DNA from: G965212025 sp965212025
GTDB taxonomy: Bacteria; Pseudomonadota; Gammaproteobacteria; Poriferisulfidales; Oxydemutatoraceae
DNA length: 64,000 nt
Assembly: GCA_965212025.1 (NCBI GenBank)
Contig: OZ243039.1
Location: 434,001-498,000, forward strand
Direction: 5' to 3'
The notes under the pieces are model-generated. The model did no database searches and was not told the DNA's origin. It worked only from the letters and a program-made list of their open reading frames with translations. Positions 26,890 to 35,775 of the stretch are shown in pieces (position 1 is the first letter of the stretch; the number at the start of each line of letters is the position of its first letter). A program made the position numbers and the translations under genes.

Positions 26890-27753
26890 ATGATTACAAG
26901 CTCAGTGCCCGGCGCGGTTCTTTTGGAAGGTGGCACGTATAGTCTGAACCGCTTTCTTTCCCGTCTTATTCTTTTTGCATTGCTGTTACCCTGTTTTTAT
27001 CTGTCCTCCGACTTGTTCTGGAGGGTCGTATATCCTGAAGGTTATGCCCCCCACCTGGAAAAAAAAGCCAGAGCTTCGTCGGGAGCAGGCGCGGAAAATG
27101 GCCATGCGCACCGCTGGTCATGGTTTGAGGACTCAGCTGCACCCGTTGTCGTAAGACCCGCCCGACCCAGCAAGCTGGACGCGAACCTGGTGGGGGTCTT
27201 ATCGCCAGGAAATGAAAATAACGAAACCGGAGTCGCGATTATCGCCCTCAAAGGCAAACCTCAAAAGATCTTCCGGGTCGGTGACGAGGTAGCACCGGCC
27301 ACTTACCTGAAGCGTGTCAGGGCGAGCTTCGTTGTCTTGCAAAGAGATGATCAGGAAGAGACTCTGGAACTAAAAAAAGTCGGGCTTTTCAATAAGCGGG
27401 CCGTGCAGAAACCAGCGACTGTCCCTGCCAAGGAAAACCAGAAATCGGTAGGTGGGAAACTGCAACGTCTGCTAAAAGATGATATGGGAGCCTTGGTCAG
27501 AAACATCACGTTCAAAAAAGTCGAACGTGAAGGGCAAGTGACTGGCTATTCAGTCGACCCAAAAAACCGGAAAGGCAAAAAAATACTGGCAGAATTCGGC
27601 ATTAAAGCCAAAGACGTGTTGCTAAGCGCAAACGGCACTGACCTGACTACGGTTATGAAAAACCCAAAAAAAATCCAGGAACTCCTGGAATCAGATGAGC
27701 TGTCCATTAAGTTGGAACGCCAGGGAACCGTGCAGGAAATTTCAGTCAAGTAG
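26890..27753 (+). CDS. gspC: Type II secretion inner-membrane protein GspC
   Basis: This 287-residue GspC links the inner-membrane platform to the secretin. It has an N-terminal membrane helix (LILFALLLPCFYLSSDLFW) and a periplasmic HR domain around NLVGVLSPGNENNETGVAII and FRVGDEVAPATYLKRVRASF. A C-terminal PDZ-like domain includes GYSVDPKNRKGKKILAEFGI and DVLLSANGTDLTTV. ATG 26890 is used. The stop codon touches the gspD ATG directly, so the two are translationally coupled, the normal gspC-gspD order. Confidence 0.92.
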   Translation: MITSSVPGAVLLEGGTYSLNRFLSRLILFALLLPCFYLSSDLFWRVVYPEGYAPHLEKKARASSGAGAENGHAHRWSWFEDSAAPVVVRPARPSKLDANLVGVLSPGNENNETGVAIIALKGKPQKIFRVGDEVAPATYLKRVRASFVVLQRDDQEETLELKKVGLFNKRAVQKPATVPAKENQKSVGGKLQRLLKDDMGALVRNITFKKVEREGQVTGYSVDPKNRKGKKILAEFGIKAKDVLLSANGTDLTTVMKNPKKIQELLESDELSIKLERQGTVQEISVK

Positions 27754-29865
27754 ATGCCAGCCATGCAATTTCGAAAACGGCAGACCAAGGTGCAACTGTT
27801 GCTTGCACGTCTGATACTCGTGTTTGCGCTTGCCGCGACTCCTGTCTGGATTCAGGCGGAAGACATCACCATGAATTTTCGCGAAGTGGAAATTCGCCAG
27901 ATCATTGAGAGCGTCGGGCAGCTGACTGGCAAAAATTTCCTGGTGGATCCACGTGTCCGTGGCAAAGTCACCGTTCTTGCCAATGAGCCGGTGCCTGAGG
28001 AAGCCGTCTATGACGTGCTGCTCGCCATACTCAGAATGCATGGTTTCCGAGCCATAGAAGGCGACCGCGTCACGCGCATCGTCGCGGCAAATGTCGCCAA
28101 CCGCTTTGCCCCCAACGCGGTGCCGGCTGAACTCATCACCGAGCTGCTGCGCATCAATTACCTGAACGCTGCTACGGTCATCGGCCTGGTGAAGCCACTC
28201 ATGACGCCGGAATCGCAAATCGTCGTACATAAAGAAACCAACATGCTGATTATCACGGAATTGAAAACCAACCTGGCCCGCATTAAAAAAATCATTGAAC
28301 GACTTGACCTGGAAACCGTTGGAACTTACGAAGTCATTCCTTTGAAGCACGCCAGCGCCAAGGATATGGTTGCATTGCTACAGAAAGCCAGCAACAAGGG
28401 ACTTCGGCACCTCACTCAAATCGTCGCTGACCGGAGAACCAACCGCCTGATTGTTACCGGTCCGCCAGAATTGCGCCTGACGCTGCGAACTTTGGTTGCT
28501 GAACTCGATGCCCCTGCCGAAGGACAAGGGCGCGGGGAGTTAAGGGTCATTGCCTTGCACTATTCCAAAGCGGAGGACATGGTAAAAATTCTGCAAGGTC
28601 TGCTCGCTTCTGAACGGTTTCTGAAACTCCTGGTAGAAGGCTATCTGGCAAAAGAACCCGATACCCGCATCGAACCCACTGTCATCATAAGACCCAAAAC
28701 AGGCAAGAAGAGCGCCGAATCTGGCGAGCAGGAACCTGAGTCCATCAGAAATATCGATAAAAAGCAGTACTCCATTCACGCTGACGTGGCCACGAATTCA
28801 TTGGTAATCGGAGGAACCCCGGCCATTATTCGTGCGGTTGAGCACGTCGTTGAAAAGCTGGATGTCCCGCGGCCACAAGTCATGATTGAAGCCATTATTG
28901 CCGATGTTGACGAAACCAAGTTCAGCCAGATTGAATCAAGAATCGGCGTATTTGACCCAGGAGCGGCTTTTGGATCCATTACCCCTGCAAACTACAACGG
29001 CGTATTGGGTGTTTTTAATCCTGAAAGTGGTACCGCTGCGATCGGCGGTGTTGCCAGAAGTGCAGTCTCCGGAGGAACTCTGCCGATCAGTCTGCTCGTG
29101 ACTGCGATCAATCGGGATGTCGACTCTCGGGTGTTGTCAACGCCAGCCATCCTTACCTTGAACAACGAAGAAGCAAGTATAGATGTCTCTGACGTTCGCT
29201 ACGTGCAAACCGGTCAAACGAGCAACAACGCCGGAACGATCGCGTCGGTAGGCCGTCAGGAATTCGGCACCAAGCTCACCGTCACACCGCAAATCACTGA
29301 GGGGGATGCTGTGCGCCTTGATATTTACCAAAAACATGAAGACATCATTGGCGAAACCACTATCGGCACGGGTGATAACGTTGCCACGTACCCGATCACC
29401 AAGAAACGCGAACTGAAAACCCGGGTAGTCGTCAATGACGGCAACATTCTGGTGCTTGGGGGGCTGGCCAGCGATACGGTCCAGGAGAGACGACGCAAAA
29501 CCCCGTTTTTGGGTGACCTGCCGATCATAGGCAAGTTTTTTTCAGGGCAAGACAGTGACCACATCAGGCGAAACTTGATGGTGTTCATAAAACCCACGAT
29601 TTTGAGAACCGCTGCTGCTGCCACAGCAACATCCGAAGATCGCTACGCAGAACTCAGACTGAACCAATTGCTGCACGCATCGGGGCTCAAAAGTCTTCTT
29701 CCGAATCAGGCAGAAGCCGCCATTCTGCCTGAATTGTCAAAGAGTTTTCCTGCCGCACCAGACGGAAGCAAAAAGAAAACGCGAAAAAAAGTCAGGGTCA
29801 TCCGCATCAAAAGGCTCTCGGCAACGCCACAGGAAGGCGTGAAAGCCCGCCGTGTTGATCCGTAA
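27754..29865 (+). CDS. gspD: Type II secretion secretin GspD
   Basis: This 703-residue outer-membrane secretin has a signal sequence ending near VWIQA. The N0 domain (MNFREVEIRQIIESVGQLTG), N1-N3 domains (RINYLNAATVIGLVKPLM, IPLKHASAKDMVALLQKASN, VIALHYSKAEDMVKILQGL) and the C-terminal secretin domain (ILTLNNEEASIDV, LKTRVVVNDGNILVLGGLAS, FLGDLPIIGKFF) are in order. A Lys/Arg-rich tail (KKKTRKKVRVIRIKRL) extends past the usual end. GspD forms the pore for folded exoproteins. It is preceded without a gap by gspC and followed after 14 bp by gspA. Confidence 0.95.
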   Translation: MPAMQFRKRQTKVQLLLARLILVFALAATPVWIQAEDITMNFREVEIRQIIESVGQLTGKNFLVDPRVRGKVTVLANEPVPEEAVYDVLLAILRMHGFRAIEGDRVTRIVAANVANRFAPNAVPAELITELLRINYLNAATVIGLVKPLMTPESQIVVHKETNMLIITELKTNLARIKKIIERLDLETVGTYEVIPLKHASAKDMVALLQKASNKGLRHLTQIVADRRTNRLIVTGPPELRLTLRTLVAELDAPAEGQGRGELRVIALHYSKAEDMVKILQGLLASERFLKLLVEGYLAKEPDTRIEPTVIIRPKTGKKSAESGEQEPESIRNIDKKQYSIHADVATNSLVIGGTPAIIRAVEHVVEKLDVPRPQVMIEAIIADVDETKFSQIESRIGVFDPGAAFGSITPANYNGVLGVFNPESGTAAIGGVARSAVSGGTLPISLLVTAINRDVDSRVLSTPAILTLNNEEASIDVSDVRYVQTGQTSNNAGTIASVGRQEFGTKLTVTPQITEGDAVRLDIYQKHEDIIGETTIGTGDNVATYPITKKRELKTRVVVNDGNILVLGGLASDTVQERRRKTPFLGDLPIIGKFFSGQDSDHIRRNLMVFIKPTILRTAAAATATSEDRYAELRLNQLLHASGLKSLLPNQAEAAILPELSKSFPAAPDGSKKKTRKKVRVIRIKRLSATPQEGVKARRVDP

Positions 29866-29879
29866 AGAGACCACTGAAG

Positions 29880-31613
29880 TTGTACGAAGAATTTTTTAAT
29901 CTCAGTGACAGCCCGTTTACGATCACGCCAAACCCTCGCTATCTTTTTTTAGGCAAGCAACACCGGGAAGCACTGGCGTGCCTGCATTATGGGTTACGCA
30001 GTAGTGGTGGGTTCATTTTACTAAGTGGCGAAGTCGGCACTGGGAAAACCACTTTGTGCCGAAGTTTTCTGGAAAACATCCCCGCGAATGTCCGTGTGGC
30101 ATTCATTTTCAACCCAAAATTGGACGAACGCGAATTATTACAGGCAATCTGCGATGAATTCCTCATTGATTACGATAAAGACAGCAGCCTCACAGCGCTG
30201 ACCGATGCGTTGAACCAACGCCTTCTGGAATGGCATTCAAAGGGACAGAAAGCACTTCTCATTATGGACGAGGCGCAAAATCTGCAGTACCGCGTACTGG
30301 AACAATTGCGTCTCCTGACCAACCTGGAAACCCACGAAGTAAAGCTCTTGCAAGTCATACTGGTCGGCCAGCCTGAGTTACTGGAAAAATTACGCCAACC
30401 TGAACTGCGTCAGCTAATGCAACGAGTGGTTGCCCGTTATCACCTCAACCCTCTGTCAGTCGGAGATTTAAAAAACTACATTTCACACCGATTGAAGTTG
30501 GCCGAAGGAGACGATGCCATTTTCTCCTTGCAATCCCGCTTGCGGATCGCCCAACTCAGCCACGGCATCCCGCGCTTGGTGAACTTGCTTTGCGATCGTG
30601 CTTTGCTGGGAGCCTACGCCATGGACGAGCAACGTGTCACTTTGAAAGTAGTGGAGCAAGCCGCCCACGAGGTGCTTGGGGAGCGCAAGCAGAGAACGGT
30701 GTACCAAACTGGCAGAAGCACTTCGGACAAAATGCGTAAACTGCTCATAGGAGGTGCAATGGTTGCCTTGCTTGTGTCTGTGGTACTTGTTTTTTGGCAT
30801 GAAGAAGTCAAATCCTTCGCCGGGGCTTTGGCAGAGGATTGGGGGGAAATGGATATGACAGAAACATCCCCGGTCACGGAAAACAAGCACCTGACCCGTT
30901 CGGAGGAAACGCAAAACACGGACGCTCCGTCGCCAGAACACACCGCACCAACGGCAAGCTATGTGACCCTGGAAGATTTACGCCAGGGAGGACACTCATC
31001 GCGCGAAGCATTTGGGCTGCTGTTCAAAGCCTGGGGACTCACCGTGGCAACCGACCCGGCGACCCCGGCATGTGATTTTGCCCAGCACCAGGGACTGGAC
31101 TGCTGGAGTCGTTCGGACGGAGATTTAAAATTGCTGCGAACGTTGAACAGACCCGCAATCGTCAAGCTCAGAAGCGAACGGAATGAATTGTTTTCCTTGG
31201 CTTTGCTGCAACTGAATAGCAAGGATGCGGTTCTCGCATCACCGTTAGGACAGGTAAAAATGCCTGCCAGCGAATTCCAAAAATTCTGGACGGGAGATTT
31301 CACCGTTTTGTGGCGCCGGCCTCCCGGCTTTTTCAAAACACTGATTCCTGGTGACAGGGGGGAAATAGTAGACCAGATCCTTAAACGGCTTTCCCCGCTC
31401 GCCGACGTTCAAAGCGCACGTGACAGCCACAGCTTTGACGCCGCAGCCGTTGAGCTGGTACGGGGTATCCAGCGTCGTTGCGGGATGGCGGTTGATGGCA
31501 TGGTAGGCAAAGAAACGATTTTTGCCATTGACAACCTCTTGGGCGATGCCCCCTATCTGTCCAGACGCAATAACCTTTCCTGTCAGGCCAAGAAGGTGGT
31601 CTCTCTTCAATAA
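29880..31613 (+). CDS. gspA: T2SS assembly ATPase GspA (ExeA-like)
   Basis: This 577-residue protein has an N-terminal AAA ATPase domain with Walker A (LLSGEVGTGKTTLC) and Walker B (ALLIMDEAQNL). One membrane helix lies near residue 285 (LLIGGAMVALLVSVVLVFW). A periplasmic region follows, ending in a peptidoglycan-binding domain (VELVRGIQRRCGMAVDGMVG). In Aeromonas, ExeA with ExeB positions the secretin through the cell wall. TTG 29880 gives the family start LYEEFFNLSDSPFTITPNPR. A CDFAQHQGLDCW segment before the last domain resembles a C39-peptidase-like module seen in some homologues. gspB starts 5 bp later. Confidence 0.93.
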   Translation: MYEEFFNLSDSPFTITPNPRYLFLGKQHREALACLHYGLRSSGGFILLSGEVGTGKTTLCRSFLENIPANVRVAFIFNPKLDERELLQAICDEFLIDYDKDSSLTALTDALNQRLLEWHSKGQKALLIMDEAQNLQYRVLEQLRLLTNLETHEVKLLQVILVGQPELLEKLRQPELRQLMQRVVARYHLNPLSVGDLKNYISHRLKLAEGDDAIFSLQSRLRIAQLSHGIPRLVNLLCDRALLGAYAMDEQRVTLKVVEQAAHEVLGERKQRTVYQTGRSTSDKMRKLLIGGAMVALLVSVVLVFWHEEVKSFAGALAEDWGEMDMTETSPVTENKHLTRSEETQNTDAPSPEHTAPTASYVTLEDLRQGGHSSREAFGLLFKAWGLTVATDPATPACDFAQHQGLDCWSRSDGDLKLLRTLNRPAIVKLRSERNELFSLALLQLNSKDAVLASPLGQVKMPASEFQKFWTGDFTVLWRRPPGFFKTLIPGDRGEIVDQILKRLSPLADVQSARDSHSFDAAAVELVRGIQRRCGMAVDGMVGKETIFAIDNLLGDAPYLSRRNNLSCQAKKVVSLQ

Positions 31614-31618
31614 GCATC

Positions 31619-32212
31619 GTGTCCTATATTCTCAACGCATTGAAAAGAGCAGAGCGCGAAAGGAGCCAGGGAAGTGTTCCTGACATTCACACGAAACAAC
31701 AGTTCAGCGAGCCGCCAACCTTCTCTTTGCCTCTGGTCTGGAAAGTCACGATCCTCGTACTGATCCTGATCGCATTTCTGTCTTCCATGGCCATAGGCTG
31801 GATTTACTTCACTTCACAAGAAGACACCGAGCACGTACAGAACAAGCCTGACCAAGGTGCCGGAGACCTCCTTTCGTCTGCGACAGTCCCGGAGGAGCCC
31901 ACCGCACCGGTACCAGCTGTGAGCGAAAGAAAAATCCCGGTCGTCAGTGATATATTGGAACCAGTCTTCGTCTTGAAAATTGCGAATTTGCCGGAAGAAA
32001 TTCGTCGGCAACTACCGGAAATTATTTTAAGCGGGCACGTGTACAGCGAACAGAATCCGTCGGGACGGTCTGTTATCATAAACGGCAGGTTGATCAGCCA
32101 AAACGAGTACGCAGCCAAGGGACTGTTGCTGAAAGAAATTACCCCGACCGGAGTGGTCTTTTCCTTTGGCGACCACCTGTTCAGCATGCATACCAATGAA
32201 GTTTATCGTTAA
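31619..32212 (+). CDS. gspB: T2SS assembly protein GspB (ExeB-like)
   Basis: This 197-residue partner of GspA has the signature cytoplasmic N-terminus MSYILNALKRAERERSQG. One membrane helix (VWKVTILVLILIAFLSSMAIGWIYF), a Pro/Glu-rich linker and the small periplasmic domain LPEIILSGHVYSEQNPSGRSVIINGR follow, with GVVFSFGDHLFSMHT near the end, as in the family. GTG 31619 is used. Together with GspA it forms the peptidoglycan-remodelling complex for secretin insertion. Confidence 0.92.
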   Translation: MSYILNALKRAERERSQGSVPDIHTKQQFSEPPTFSLPLVWKVTILVLILIAFLSSMAIGWIYFTSQEDTEHVQNKPDQGAGDLLSSATVPEEPTAPVPAVSERKIPVVSDILEPVFVLKIANLPEEIRRQLPEIILSGHVYSEQNPSGRSVIINGRLISQNEYAAKGLLLKEITPTGVVFSFGDHLFSMHTNEVYR

Positions 32213-32224
32213 GAGCCTCCGAAT

Positions 32225-33691
32225 ATGACTGAACACCACATTCCTTTTGGCTTCGCCCAGGATCATGGTGTGTTTCTTGAAAACGGCTCGCAAGGAATCG
32301 TGCTTTACCATCGCCCGGATACAAAAGCAGATATCCTGCAGGAAGTACGGCGCATGCTGGAACAGGAACCTGCTTTACAAGTCTTGTCAGATAACTTTGA
32401 GAAACGTCTTGAAGACAGCTACTCGGATCGCTCCACCACCAGTCTTTCAGGGGTAGCCGAAGTGGAAAGCAGCATGGGACTTGATGAAATTGCCGCGGTG
32501 TTGAGCGAGCCTGAAGATCTGTTGAAAAACGAAGACGATGCCCCGGTCATCAAGATGCTGAATGCAATTTTCTTTGAGGCCATCCGTGACAAAGCGTCTG
32601 ATATCCACGTGGAACCGTACGAAAAAGAGCTGTATGTCCGCTTCAGGATGGATGGCATTCTGAAAACCGTACTGAGTCTTTCCCCCAAGCTGTGCCCATT
32701 GCTGATTTCCAGAATCAAAGTCCTTGCCCGCCTGGACATCGCCGAAAAACGGATTCCCCAGGACGGACGGATCACTCTGCGCCTCGGGGGTCGTGCCGTG
32801 GATTTGAGGGTTTCCACTTTGCCATCAAGCCATGGGGAAAGGGCAGTGCTGCGCATCCTCGACAAAAGCACCGAACAGTTGTCCCTGAACCGACTTGGCA
32901 TGAGCAGCCATGCACAACAACGCTTCGTCCAGATGGTGAAGCGCCCACACGGCATCATCCTCGTTACCGGCCCCACAGGCAGTGGGAAAAGTACGACTTT
33001 ATACGCCGGCCTTGCCGAACTGAACCGCAAACAGCGCAACATCATGACCATTGAAGATCCAGTGGAATACAACATCCACGGCGTCAGTCAGACTCAGGTC
33101 AACCTGAAGGCAGGCATGACTTTTGCGCGCGGACTCCGAGCCATTTTAAGACAAGACCCGGACGTGGTGCTGATCGGGGAAATCCGTGACCGGGAGACCG
33201 CTGACATTGCGGTTCAAGCCAGTCTCACCGGTCACTTGGTGCTTTCCACGCTACACACCAACACTGCAACAGGAGCGATAACGCGGCTTTGTGATATGGG
33301 CGTTGAGCCCTTCCTGATCACCACCACTTTGCAAGGTGTTTTGGCACAGCGCCTGGTGCGAAAGCTTTGCACCCATTGTCGTGAGGGCTATGCCCCCGAC
33401 CGGGCAGAGTTGGCAAGTTGGGGGTTCAACGCAGAATTACTGCCCGAAAATGCAGAACTGTTTCGTGCCAAGGGTTGCGAACAGTGCTTTCACACCGGCT
33501 ACAAAGGCCGCTTCGGCCTTTTTGATCTGGTGGTGTTTGACACAGCTTTGCGCAAACTCATACACAAAGGCGAAACCGCAATGGAAGAGCACCTTCGGAA
33601 GTTACAGCCCAGTTTGCGCGAAGTCGGGTTCAATCATATTTTGCGGGGTGAGACTTCGTGCGAAGAAGTGCTTGCCGTCACCATAACCTGA
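32225..33691 (+). CDS. gspE: Type II secretion ATPase GspE
   Basis: This 488-residue hexameric ATPase drives pseudopilus assembly. It shows an N-terminal GspL-interacting domain, Walker A (VTGPTGSGKSTTLYAG), Asp box (DPVEYNIHGVSQTQVN), Walker B with His box (LIGEIRDRETADIAVQASL, LVLSTLHTNTA) and the tetracysteine zinc motif (CTHCREGY and CEQCFHTGYKGR). All catalytic blocks are intact. ATG 32225 lies 12 bp after gspB, and gspF follows after 63 bp. Confidence 0.96.
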   Translation: MTEHHIPFGFAQDHGVFLENGSQGIVLYHRPDTKADILQEVRRMLEQEPALQVLSDNFEKRLEDSYSDRSTTSLSGVAEVESSMGLDEIAAVLSEPEDLLKNEDDAPVIKMLNAIFFEAIRDKASDIHVEPYEKELYVRFRMDGILKTVLSLSPKLCPLLISRIKVLARLDIAEKRIPQDGRITLRLGGRAVDLRVSTLPSSHGERAVLRILDKSTEQLSLNRLGMSSHAQQRFVQMVKRPHGIILVTGPTGSGKSTTLYAGLAELNRKQRNIMTIEDPVEYNIHGVSQTQVNLKAGMTFARGLRAILRQDPDVVLIGEIRDRETADIAVQASLTGHLVLSTLHTNTATGAITRLCDMGVEPFLITTTLQGVLAQRLVRKLCTHCREGYAPDRAELASWGFNAELLPENAELFRAKGCEQCFHTGYKGRFGLFDLVVFDTALRKLIHKGETAMEEHLRKLQPSLREVGFNHILRGETSCEEVLAVTIT

Positions 33692-33754
33692 ACCAGGCCA
33701 AAGGTATGCCTGCACGACCATCTGCCCTGACCAGACCCGAACAAGAGGTAAATT

Positions 33755-34954
33755 TTGCCTACTTTTAACTATCGCGCTCTCGACAGCAAAGGGAAAATTC
33801 ATAAGGGAGTCCTGGAAGCAGAAACCGCACGCAGCCTTAGGACAAAATTGCGGGAACGCCACCTGGCTCCCGTGGAAGTCTCACCCGTTGTCGTGGGAAA
33901 ATCCGTATTTCGCTTCCGAACCAAAGTGCGAAAGAATGACCTGATGCTGATTACCCGCCAGATGGCGACCCTGATCGCTTCCGGTATGCCACTGGAAGAA
34001 AGCCTGCATCTCATGACGGATCAGGCAGAAAACCTGGTCATCAAACGGCTGGTGTCGAGCGTGCGCAGCCAGCTATTGGAAGGGCACAGCCTCGCCTACG
34101 CATTTGAGCACGCCGTGCACGCCTTCCCCGAGTCTTTTATCGCGACCATTGCTGCGGGCGAAGAAACAGGACACTTGCCAGAAGTCCTTGAGCGCTTGGC
34201 GGACGAAGTGGAAGTACAGGGCAAAGCGCGCCAAAGTCTGCTGACAGCGATGATTTATCCCCTGATGATGCTGGTCGTGTGCCTGGCCATCATTGTACTT
34301 TTGATCGTGTATATCGTGCCGCAAATCACCGGCGTATTCGCCAATCTAAAGCAGGAGTTACCCATCTTGACCCGAGGGCTCATCGCATTGAGCGACTGGC
34401 TGCGCGACTATGGCCTTATTTTGGCAATCCTGCTGGCGGGAGCAACCGTCTCTTTCCTGCTTGCCTTGCGCCGACCCGATTTCAGAAAAAAATGGGACCA
34501 CTTCTTACTGAGTCTGCCCCGCATTGGCTACTGGGTCATCATTGCCAACGTTTCTGGATGGGCGCGTAGTCTCGGGACTTTGCTTGCCAGCGGCGTGCCG
34601 GTCATGGAATCCCTCAAAATCGCAGCACAGCGCGTCCAAAACCGGTCGCTGCGCAGTGAGCTCGATAACGTTTCCAAACGAGTCAGAGAAGGCGACAGCC
34701 TGCACAATGCCTTGGTGAAGGCGACACGCTTTCCACCCTTTCTGATTCACATGGTAGGCAGTGGCGAATCCAGTGGCGCACTGGACACCCTGCTTCTTAA
34801 AGTCTCCGACTACTATGACCAGCGCGTCACGAACATCACCACAACAGTCACCAAACTATTCGAACCCATACTGGTCATTTTCATGGGTGGCGTGGTGCTT
34901 TTGATCGTTCTCGCCATCCTGGTGCCCATTATCGAAATGAACCAATTGTTTTAA
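33755..34954 (+). CDS. gspF: Type II secretion inner-membrane platform protein GspF
   Basis: This 399-residue polytopic GspF begins with TFNYRALDSKGKIHKGVLEA. It has two T2SSF domains, with LMLITRQMATLIASGMPLEE in the first and NVSGWARSLGTLLASGVPVM in the second. Membrane helices lie around MLVVCLAIIVLLIVYIV, LILAILLAGATVSFLL and ILVIFMGGVVLLIVLAILV. TTG 33755 with AGAGG 6 bases upstream is the evident start. The T2SS run stops here: gspG to gspN, which usually follow, are absent, and a patch with decayed genes begins. Confidence 0.94.
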   Translation: MPTFNYRALDSKGKIHKGVLEAETARSLRTKLRERHLAPVEVSPVVVGKSVFRFRTKVRKNDLMLITRQMATLIASGMPLEESLHLMTDQAENLVIKRLVSSVRSQLLEGHSLAYAFEHAVHAFPESFIATIAAGEETGHLPEVLERLADEVEVQGKARQSLLTAMIYPLMMLVVCLAIIVLLIVYIVPQITGVFANLKQELPILTRGLIALSDWLRDYGLILAILLAGATVSFLLALRRPDFRKKWDHFLLSLPRIGYWVIIANVSGWARSLGTLLASGVPVMESLKIAAQRVQNRSLRSELDNVSKRVREGDSLHNALVKATRFPPFLIHMVGSGESSGALDTLLLKVSDYYDQRVTNITTTVTKLFEPILVIFMGGVVLLIVLAILVPIIEMNQLF

Positions 34955-35153
34955 GGCACACAAAGCGAGTGAACCGTCCGGTATTTCCCTCGCAACTGCA
35001 TGAAACGAACGCGCAGAAGCACCATAGCCGGTTGTGTCAGGTGACACTTCAGTGTCCAGACCTTTCTGAGGCAGAAAGCACTCATGGTTTTGTGCCAATA
35101 AACCACACCCTGACCGAATAAGGAATCTGGCTTGATGAACCGTTGGCTGCATA
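34955..35153 (+). other. Non-coding junction after gspF
   Basis: About 200 bp holds no recognisable gene. It contains a perfect 6-bp palindrome with a 2-bp centre (GTGTCA, GG, TGACAC; 35034-35047). No clear terminator for the gsp run was seen. Confidence 0.4.
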
Positions 35154-35442
35154 TCAGCCAGGTGACAGTGCTCTTGGTTTGATGCGTTTGACAATATCGT
35201 CACCTGTCTCTGTCTCTGCGACTCGTAGCTCGAATGTTTTTTGCAAGTTCAGCCACACCTCAGGTGTCGTACCAGGATAGCGCGACAGACGCAGCGCGGT
35301 ATCGGTAGTCACACCACATTGCCCCTTCAGAATGGACGTTATCCGATTTCCGGGAACGTCTGGTACCGTTGTAAAAGTTTTAGCCGCACGCCGAGCTCTT
35401 CGAGTTCGGCTGCAATATTTCGCCCGGATGTATTGGGCGCAT
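35154..35442 (-). pseudogene. Decayed HigA-type antitoxin (XRE family)
   Basis: Three successive frames carry consecutive pieces of a HigA antitoxin. MRPIHPGEIL (from ATG 35442) is the family start. One frame over, AAELEELGV follows. A third frame gives PGNRITSILKGQCGVTTDTA and WLNLQKTFELRVAETETG, the helix-turn-helix and C-terminal part. At least two frameshifts therefore separate the start from the end, and no single intact protein can be made. The normal partner, a HigB toxin gene upstream, is missing and replaced by another decayed gene. This is probably the remnant of a mobile or accessory insertion next to the copper genes. Confidence 0.75.
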
Positions 35443-35453
35443 ACCATTCCTGT

Positions 35454-35715
35454 TCATTCGACCCGGCTCGCCGGAACAAGGCGGTTCATTCACCTGGGCT
35501 TTGACCTTGGACAGCAGGTCGATTGGCTCGCCGAATTTCTTGCGCTGTTCCCTGGGATTCCGGACGCAATCGCGGTTTCAACACAGATGGACGAGTGATC
35601 TTTGGGGATCGCGTCTTCGACCTTTGCCAGCGCTGCAGGATGTCGATGCAGTAGCGCTCTTCTTCGATCATTCGAACGATCCCGCGTACCTGACCTTGGT
35701 TGCGGCGTTTATATG
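35454..35715 (-). pseudogene. Decayed CsoR/FrmR-family metal-responsive repressor
   Basis: The first frame reads YKRRNQGQVRGIVRMIEEER then YCIDILQ, the core of the CsoR/RcnR/FrmR DUF156 family, including the conserved Cys. The next block, ALAKVEDAIPKDHSSICVET then AIASG, lies in another frame with the second His/Cys positions. The C-terminal EQRKKFGEPIDLLSKVKAQV is in a further frame. A stop codon lies five codons before YKRRN, and no start was seen. At least two frameshifts make it non-functional. It lies immediately divergent from copA, where a copper-sensing CsoR would regulate, so copper control by this gene has probably been lost. Confidence 0.75.
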
Positions 35716-35752
35716 GTGGGGTCTATTTCCAGGTTCTACTTTTTTCTGCTCA

Positions 35753-35767
35753 TATACCCGCGGTATA
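35753..35767 (+). promoter_or_regulatory. CsoR-like palindrome and -10 before copA
   Basis: TATACC-CGC-GGTATA is a perfect 6-bp inverted repeat 8 bases before the copA ATG. It resembles known CsoR operators of the type ATACC...GGTAT. Its right half overlaps a possible -10 (TATAGT, 35764-35769), which would put the transcription start at or beside the start codon. Binding by a CsoR protein is inferred; the adjacent csoR copy is decayed. Confidence 0.5.
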
Positions 35768-35775
35768 GTGTACGA

